Origin: JAWXBG01 sp044375415
GTDB taxonomy: Bacteria; Bacteroidota; Bacteroidia; Flavobacteriales_D; Sanyastnellaceae
Direction: 5' to 3'
Assembly: GCA_044375415.1 (NCBI GenBank)
Contig: JBILMS010000169.1
Location: 1 to 13,975 of the forward strand
Length of the DNA: 13,975 bases
This document shows, piece by piece, positions 12,001 through 13,975 of the stretch. Position numbers and translations under genes: made by a program. Under the pieces are notes generated by a model. It searched no databases. It was not told the DNA's origin and worked only from the letters and a program-made list of their open reading frames with translations. The number at the start of each line of letters is the position of its first letter. Position 1 is the first letter of the stretch.

Positions 12001-13975
12001 CAAACTCTAGTACTTATATCAATACAGGTCTATCTGACAACGACGTTGTAACATGCTATCTGACTCCTGATTTACCGGGATGTTCGGGTGCATCATTTGT
12101 ATCAAATATCATAACGAATCTGACCCTTGCGAATCCCGGAGGTATCACTTATTATGTTACGGGAACATTGGCCAGTCCAACTTGTCAAATTGCAGAGGAA
12201 CAGGTTGTTTGGCAGGTTAGCCAACTATTGAATGTTGATCAGAACAACAACAATTTGATCAAAATTCAATCGAATGGAAACTGGGATGGTGGTGCTGTTT
12301 CCTGGAATAGTGTCAAGAATGGTGGATACTTTACATTCATCGCGAGTGAAACCACAACAAGCCGTATGGCAGGATTAAGCACCACAAGTGCCAATTCCAA
12401 CTTTAACACGATTCAATATGCCATCCATCTTCAAGCCGGAGGCGGTGTACAGGTCTACGAATCCGGATCGCTACGAGGCTCATTCGGAACATATGTAATT
12501 GGGGATGTTTTCAAAGTATCGGTAGAATCGAATGTTGTCAAATATTATAAAAACAATGTGCTGTTCTATACAAGTCTGGTTTCACCAACCTTGCCACTTG
12601 TTGTTGACGTTTCGATTAACAATGTCGGAGGAACGATTACAGACGCAATTGTTGGTAACCTCAACACAGGAACATTTGTTGCAACTGCCGTAAACGCTGG
12701 GATCACACCTACATATCAGTGGCAGCTAAACAATGGCGATGTTGGCACCAATAGTGCCTCATATACTAATAATTTTCTTTCTGCCGGTGATAGCATTATT
12801 TGCCTATTAACGCCAAACTTAGCTGGTTGTAGCGGTATTGAATATGCTTCCAATGTGGTAACATTGGTTCTTACCACACCATCCATCACATGCCCGGCTG
12901 CTCAAACCCTTAGCGTTGGTGTTGGATGTTCAGCACCGCTCCCCGACTATACATCCTTGGCCACAATGCCTTCAAACTGTTCTGTGGTAGTCACCCAATC
13001 ACCTGCGGCTGGATCAGTGGTAAGTGGTTTGGGGATTACAGTTGTGACGCTAACATCAACGGATGCATCGGGCAATTCGGCCAGCTGTTCATTCAACGTG
13101 AATAAAGTCGACACTACTCCTCCAACAATCACTTGTCCATCAGCTCAGTCAATTGTATTAAATAGCTCTTGCGCCGGTGTGCTTTCTGATTATCGTTCGC
13201 TTGCGACTATCGCTGATAACTGCACTGCTTCCGGTGCACTTGTAGTGACACAATCTCCTACGGTGGGTACCGCAGTGTCCGGTGTTGGAACAACCGTAGT
13301 GACTTTGACTGTGACTGACGCTTCTGGTAACTCTGCGAACTGTTCATTCAACGTCAATCGTATTGATACAACTCTTCCGACTATTACTTGTCCTGCGAAC
13401 ATCACTGTGAACGTCAACGCAGGGCTATGCGTCGCTACGGTTGCCTCACTTGGTACTCCAACAACGGCAGATAACTGTACTGTTGCTTCGGTAACAAACA
13501 ATCATCCTTCGACTACTTATACACTTGGTGCAAATTTAGTATTATGGACTGTAACTGATAGTTCAGGTAATACTGCAACATGTACTCAGACAGTAACGGT
13601 AGTCGATAATATTAATCCAACAATTACTTGTCCGGCGAACATTACAGTGAACGTTGGTGCGGGCACTTGTACGGCAACTGTTTTGGCTGCAGCACTTGGA
13701 ACTCCAGTAACTGCTGACAACTGTTCGGTTGCTTCGGTAACAAACAATCATCCTTCGACAACTTATACACTTGGTGCAAATTCAGTAGTATGGACTGTCA
13801 CTGATGGTTCAGGAAATACTGCAACATGCACTCAGACAGTAACAGTAGTTGATAATATTAATCCGACCATTACTTGTCCGGCAAATATTACGGTGAACGT
13901 TGACGCAGGGCTCTGCATCGCTACAGTTGCCTCGCTTGGAACTCCTGTTACTGCTGACAACTGTTCTGTTGCTTC
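1..13975 (+). CDS. Giant multidomain surface/adhesin-like protein, internal fragment (open at both ends)
   Basis: One reading frame, with codons beginning at base 3, runs without a stop to base 13973 (4,657 residues, very roughly 470 kDa). I translated it line by line and found no frameshift. The order is: solenoid-like repeats (residues 1-964), an FPVGNG-type tail module (965-1109), HYR repeats 1-11 with two nested LamG domains (1110-2555), seven 249-residue Ig/ConA-like repeats (2556-4292), and HYR12-16 (4293 onward, cut). The composition is Thr, Asn, Ser, Gly and Val rich with few charged residues. Regularly placed Cys suit an oxidising extracellular site. No enzyme motif was seen. HYR and LamG domains are known from adhesive and glycan-binding extracellular proteins, so an adhesin or cell-surface role is inferred. 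Signal peptide, anchor and any T9SS sorting domain would lie outside the window. Product class is fairly certain; specific function is unknown. Confidence 0.95.
24..569 (+). repeat. Solenoid repeat R1 (short form)
   Basis: Residues 8-189. It carries LAAGKTI at 52 and FTKTG at 125-129. It runs from 'AHASAG' straight into 'FNGNIEVNST' of the next copy, so it lacks the three-rung block of about 88 residues that follows 'AHGHAG' in R2. Confidence 0.7.
570..1289 (+). repeat. Solenoid repeat R2 (long form)
   Basis: Residues 190-429. Anchors are LAATKTI at 218 and FTKTG at 292. It includes the three rungs beginning at Phe359, Phe390 and Phe420, each opening with FN and then a V/L strand and Asn pair. 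There are two Cys, at 208 and 284. Confidence 0.7.
1290..2054 (+). repeat. Solenoid repeat R3 (long form)
   Basis: Residues 430-684. Anchors are LAAGKTI at 474 and FTKNG at 547. The rungs start at Phe614, Phe645 and Phe675, repeating the R2 spacing of 31 and 30 residues. A run of seven G at 1722-1728 encodes part of 'TAGGA'. Confidence 0.75.
2055..2606 (+). repeat. Solenoid repeat R4 (short form)
   Basis: Residues 685-868. Anchors are LAAGKTI at 729 and FIKTG at 802. Like R1 it passes from 'PIHNASS' directly to 'FSGNIATDS' without the three-rung block. Confidence 0.7.
2607..2894 (+). other. Partial fifth solenoid copy and degenerate rungs
   Basis: Residues 869-964. The opening 'GNIATDSCTTAINFC' region resembles the start of R2 (residues 190-210, including its 'IHFCAG'). 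The expected LAAGKTI anchor is absent. Short beta-strand-like stretches lead into 'SGTNFYGFNSG'. This looks like the cap end of the solenoid region, inferred from position. Confidence 0.45.
2895..3329 (+). other. FPVGNG-type tail module (Bacteroidota)
   Basis: Residues 965-1109. The pattern is 'HISGTARRLGTG.FVFPVGNG', then 'EHWDIRP', then 'VNWNG.NDTGVSNLSEARVG', a 'W.NEGG' segment and finally 'LTISSWGLFALGS'. From memory, this succession (a fixed 'H..G..R..G...F.FPVG' strand, a 'YW/HWD' strand and an 'F.LGS' end) commonly closes repeat regions in secreted Bacteroidota proteins, just before Ig-like, HYR or sorting domains. Here it likewise sits between the solenoid and the first HYR. Function is not known. 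The match rests on recalled family patterns, not on a search. Confidence 0.6.
3330..3590 (+). other. HYR domain 1
   Basis: Residues 1110-1196. It shows the HYR pattern 'ISCPAG.TVNATPGSC', 'SDAC', 'NASGVYPVGITDVVFTATSATG' and a closing 'C..TV.V.DITAP'. Cys lie at 1115, 1129, 1144 and 1185. The 'DNC' motif is changed to 'DAC'. HYR (hyalin repeat) domains are Ig-like beta-sandwiches associated with cell adhesion. Confidence 0.85.
3591..4496 (+). other. Split HYR domain 2 hosting a LamG-like domain
   Basis: Residues 1197-1498. The first half is 'PTITCANVSANLTAASC' to 'TVTDNC' (Cys 1201, 1213, 1228). The second half resumes at about residue 1449 with 'SNNFNSTCNASGIFPVGTT', then 'VVWTATDLSGNSSTC' and 'TVTVVDN'. 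Placed end to end the halves make one HYR domain. Everything between them is a LamG-like domain. Cys1460 is additional to the usual four. Confidence 0.8.
3699..4337 (+). other. LamG-like jelly-roll domain 1 (LamG_3 type), nested in HYR2
   Basis: Residues 1233-1445. Typical strands are visible: 'SLTFNGGTENVNIP', 'DITIEAWFRI', 'NTWYHAVGV', 'YNLYLNGVQVATT', 'GQIDNVRLWNTALTASQV', and the closing 'NLIANYNMEA', 'DQSGNGNQGTL' and 'SWS'. This order and spacing match concanavalin A-like LamG_3 domains common in secreted Bacteroidota proteins. These often bind glycans, but no ligand can be assigned. Confidence 0.85.
4497..5921 (+). repeat. HYR domains 3-7: five tandem 95-residue HYR repeats
   Basis: Starts (Pro of 'PT(I/L)(T/S/V)C') fall at residues 1499, 1594, 1689, 1784 and 1879, with the next HYR at 1974. 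That is exactly 95 residues (285 bp) five times. Consensus: 'PTITCPANIT', 'GxC', 'DNCxV', 'LTWxMTGAT', 'SSPxTGIN', 'GTYTFNxGVTTVTYT', 'DxSGNxxxCSFTVTITD'. Four Cys sit in constant places, at about +4, +17, +32 and +83. HYR6 changes 'CPAN' to 'CAGN', HYR5 has 'YYAED' and HYR7 has 'VEDNSPSTG'. Codons differ widely between copies, so the array is old although its length is rigid. It is probably a rod-like spacer. Confidence 0.9.
5922..6158 (+). other. HYR domain 8 (79 residues)
   Basis: Residues 1974-2052. 'PTIICPATVTTTLNPSDC', 'PTVDDNCSVADITNNAP', 'FLLGATQVTWTVFDDAG' and 'CAQTVIVTDNVAP'. It lacks the 'TWxMTGAT...TGIN' segment of the 95-residue subtype and so is 16 residues shorter. It breaks the 285-bp register just before the second split HYR. 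Confidence 0.85.
6159..7100 (+). other. Split HYR domain 9 hosting a LamG-like domain
   Basis: Residues 2053-2366. The first half is 'PLISCGSNITTVTDPNVC' to 'TVSDIC' (Cys 2057, 2070, 2085). The second half resumes near residue 2317 with 'VTYVNNFNNTSNASGTYPTG', then 'VVWTATDASGNTSTC' and 'TVTVTDV'. The break point, directly after the 'D-x-C' motif, and the resumption at 'NNFN.T.NASG' are the same as in HYR2. Confidence 0.85.
6267..6929 (+). other. LamG-like jelly-roll domain 2, nested in HYR9
   Basis: Residues 2089-2309. 'NALSFDGINDFVNLGSNV', 'FTYEAWVYV', 'ARILDMGNG', 'NTWKHIAVTL', 'TATLYIDGIQAAQ', 'NRIGRS', 'GYFDGVMDEVRFWNVARTQ', and then 'GLVRYFKMNQGVGG'. This is a clearer LamG_3 match than domain 1. 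The two differ in sequence throughout, so they are old duplicates or independent acquisitions. Confidence 0.9.
7101..7667 (+). repeat. HYR domains 10-11 (95- and 94-residue subtype)
   Basis: Starts at Pro2367 and Pro2462, ending at residue 2555. These are the same subtype as HYR3-7: 'LTWAMTGAT', 'TGINNLGTQTFNLGVTT', 'CSFTVTITDN'. HYR11 ends in 'TVTVNNVVPTFDF', where the next HYR's 'PTITC' would be expected but the first 249-residue repeat begins. The block 'split HYR + 95-residue HYRs' thus occurs twice in the protein (HYR2-7 and HYR9-11). Confidence 0.88.
7668..8414 (+). repeat. 249-residue repeat, unit 1
   Basis: Residues 2556-2804. This is one of the divergent copies: 'CRLALEEVVWRTSDL' with 'LALEE' for 'NAAEEE', 'VSSDGNWNGGAAS' and 'AYHLLAGGG'. 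The Ig-like part begins 'GTFVAAAINAG'. Cys are at 2571, 2778 and 2786. It is fused directly to HYR11. Confidence 0.85.
8415..9161 (+). repeat. 249-residue repeat, unit 2
   Basis: Residues 2805-3053. It is very close to unit 3 at the DNA level: 47 bases at 8505-8551 recur exactly at 9252-9298, 747 bp away. It has 'YYQNGILLY' where most units have 'YYKNG'. Confidence 0.88.
9162..9908 (+). repeat. 249-residue repeat, unit 3
   Basis: Residues 3054-3302. Bases 9415-9521 (107 bp) recur exactly at 10162-10268 in unit 4. It has 'AASLNTV' where most units have 'AASWNTV', and 'APLYQW' for 'APSYQW'. Confidence 0.88.
9415..9521 (+). repeat. 107-bp exact direct repeat, copy 1
   Basis: Identical base for base to 10162-10268, at an offset of 747. 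It codes for residues in 'NSNFNTIQYAFHLQAGGG' through 'LRGTFGTYA'. The flanking bases differ at both ends (9414 against 10161, and 9522 against 10269). Confidence 0.93.
9909..10655 (+). repeat. 249-residue repeat, unit 4
   Basis: Residues 3303-3551. The first strand is changed ('LTFYVTGSVSSSAC') and the acidic cluster is altered to 'VEEVEW'. The central part is almost identical to unit 3, so the copy is mosaic: a diverged front with a recently shared middle. Confidence 0.88.
10162..10268 (+). repeat. 107-bp exact direct repeat, copy 2
   Basis: Second copy of the identical block, inside unit 4 of the 249-residue array. Silent sites are also identical, so the sharing is recent (duplication or gene conversion). 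Confidence 0.93.
10656..11390 (+). repeat. 249-residue repeat, unit 5 (245 residues)
   Basis: Residues 3552-3796. It is moderately diverged ('ADTNSLVKIQ', 'FIASET', 'ATDDELRIS', 'IIQAVTGNL'). The linker at its end is four residues shorter ('NLPSSLTF' where others have 'NxxxxxPGGITF'), giving the only break in the 249-residue register. Confidence 0.87.
11391..12137 (+). repeat. 249-residue repeat, unit 6
   Basis: Residues 3797-4045. Diverged positions include 'NWNGGAESW', 'YFQFIASETNRSR', 'LQSGGG' and 'FFATATNAGSNPIYQW'. Cys are at 3812, in 'VVTCYL' (4018) and in 'PGC' (4027). Confidence 0.87.
12138..12878 (+). repeat. 249-residue repeat, unit 7 (last)
   Basis: Residues 4046-4292. The most diverged copy: 'EEQVVWQVSQLLNV', 'WNSVKNGGYFTF', 'AIHLQAGGGVQVYESGSLRG', 'FKVSVESNVVKYYKNN', 'QWQLNNGDVGTNSASY', 'SIICLLTPNLAGC'. 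It ends at 'SNVVTLVLTT', where HYR12 begins. Confidence 0.86.
12879..13376 (+). repeat. HYR domains 12-13 ('LPDYTSLAT' subtype)
   Basis: Residues 4293-4458. Both share 'TCP(A/S)AQ(T/S)', 'C.A(P/V)L.DY.SLAT', 'NC', 'VVTQSP..G(S/T).VSG.G', 'VVTLT.TDASGNSA.CSFNVN' and end in 'DTT.P'. Lengths are 81 and 85 residues. This subtype is distinct from HYR3-7 and HYR14-16, and the two copies sit next to each other. Confidence 0.88.
13377..13975 (+). repeat. HYR domains 14-16 ('TNNHPSTTYTLGAN' subtype), last one cut
   Basis: Starts at Pro4459, Pro4539 and Pro4621. The shared pattern is 'TITCPANITVNV.AG.C.ATV', 'GTP.TADNC(T/S)VASVTNN', 'HPSTTYTLGAN', 'WTVTD.SGNTATCTQTVTVVDN'. HYR14 is 80 residues and HYR15 is 82, because of an extra 'AA' in 'TVLAAALGTP'. 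DNA similarity is high: 32 bases at 13482-13513 recur exactly at 13728-13759. HYR16 stops at the window edge. Confidence 0.9.

Larger units (their letters stand above)
7668..12878 (+). repeat. Region D: seven tandem ~249-residue (747-bp) repeats
   Basis: An anchor Cys nine residues before the Trp of 'EE(E/Q)V(V/E)W' falls at residues 2571, 2820, 3069, 3318, 3567, 3812 and 4061. Spacing is 249 four times, then 245, then 249. Each unit has three parts. The first is a strand 'ITFYIQGTxxxxxC'. The second is about 160 residues: 'EEEVVW', 'IQSNGNWDGGAASWNTVSNN', 'GYFEFTATET', 'SRMAGLSTTNTNSNFNTIQY', 'HLQAGGG.QIYESGNLRG', 'ISVESNVVKYYKNG', 'LVDVSINNVGGTITDA'. The third is an Ig-like part: 'GTFVAT.TNAG', 'YQWQVNG.NVGTNSNTY', 'NDVVTCLLTPD', 'GC'. 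The middle part looks like a ConA-like beta-sandwich. I do not know a family name for it. A ligand-binding role is inferred. Confidence 0.88.

Noticed and set aside
4497..12878. Regular direct repeats as a possible CRISPR array or satellite
   Set aside because: The periods are 285 and 747 bp, the repeats are coding and diverged mostly in ways that keep the protein, and there is no short repeat-spacer pattern.

Overview
The whole window is the interior of one giant gene on the + strand. Frame 3 (codons at positions divisible by 3) stays open from base 3 to base 13973, giving 4,657 codons without a stop. Neither the true start nor the true stop lies inside the window. There is no promoter, ribosome binding site, terminator, RNA gene, mobile element or second gene. 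Below, residue n is the codon starting at base 3n.

The product is a very large, repeat-built, Thr/Asn/Ser/Gly-rich protein that must be exported. Its mix of hyalin-like HYR repeats, LamG-type jelly rolls, Bacteroidota-type Ig-like modules and an 'FPVGNG' tail module points to a member of the Bacteroidota. G+C is roughly 40% by eye. Export by the type IX secretion system (T9SS) would fit the family, but the signal peptide and C-terminal sorting domain would lie outside the window, so this is an inference.

Layout. (A) Bases 3-2894: beta-solenoid-like repeats of about 255 residues built from about 30-residue rungs, in four copies plus a partial fifth. (B) 2895-3329: an 'FPVGNG'-type tail module. 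(C) 3330-7667: eleven HYR repeats. Seven are a 95-residue subtype kept in exact register. Two (HYR2 and HYR9) are split by a complete LamG-like domain inserted after the conserved 'D-x-C' motif. (D) 7668-12878: seven tandem repeats of about 249 residues (747 bp). Each appears to be an Ig-like domain with a roughly 160-residue ConA-like sandwich inserted between its first strand and the rest. (E) 12879-13975: HYR12-16, in two further subtypes, running off the end.

The most notable theme is domain-in-domain construction. Two kinds of host fold (HYR and Ig-like) seem to carry inserted jelly-roll lectin-like domains, nine times in all. The natural reading is a long extracellular stalk or adhesin displaying many possible ligand-binding domains sideways. 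No ligand can be read from the sequence.
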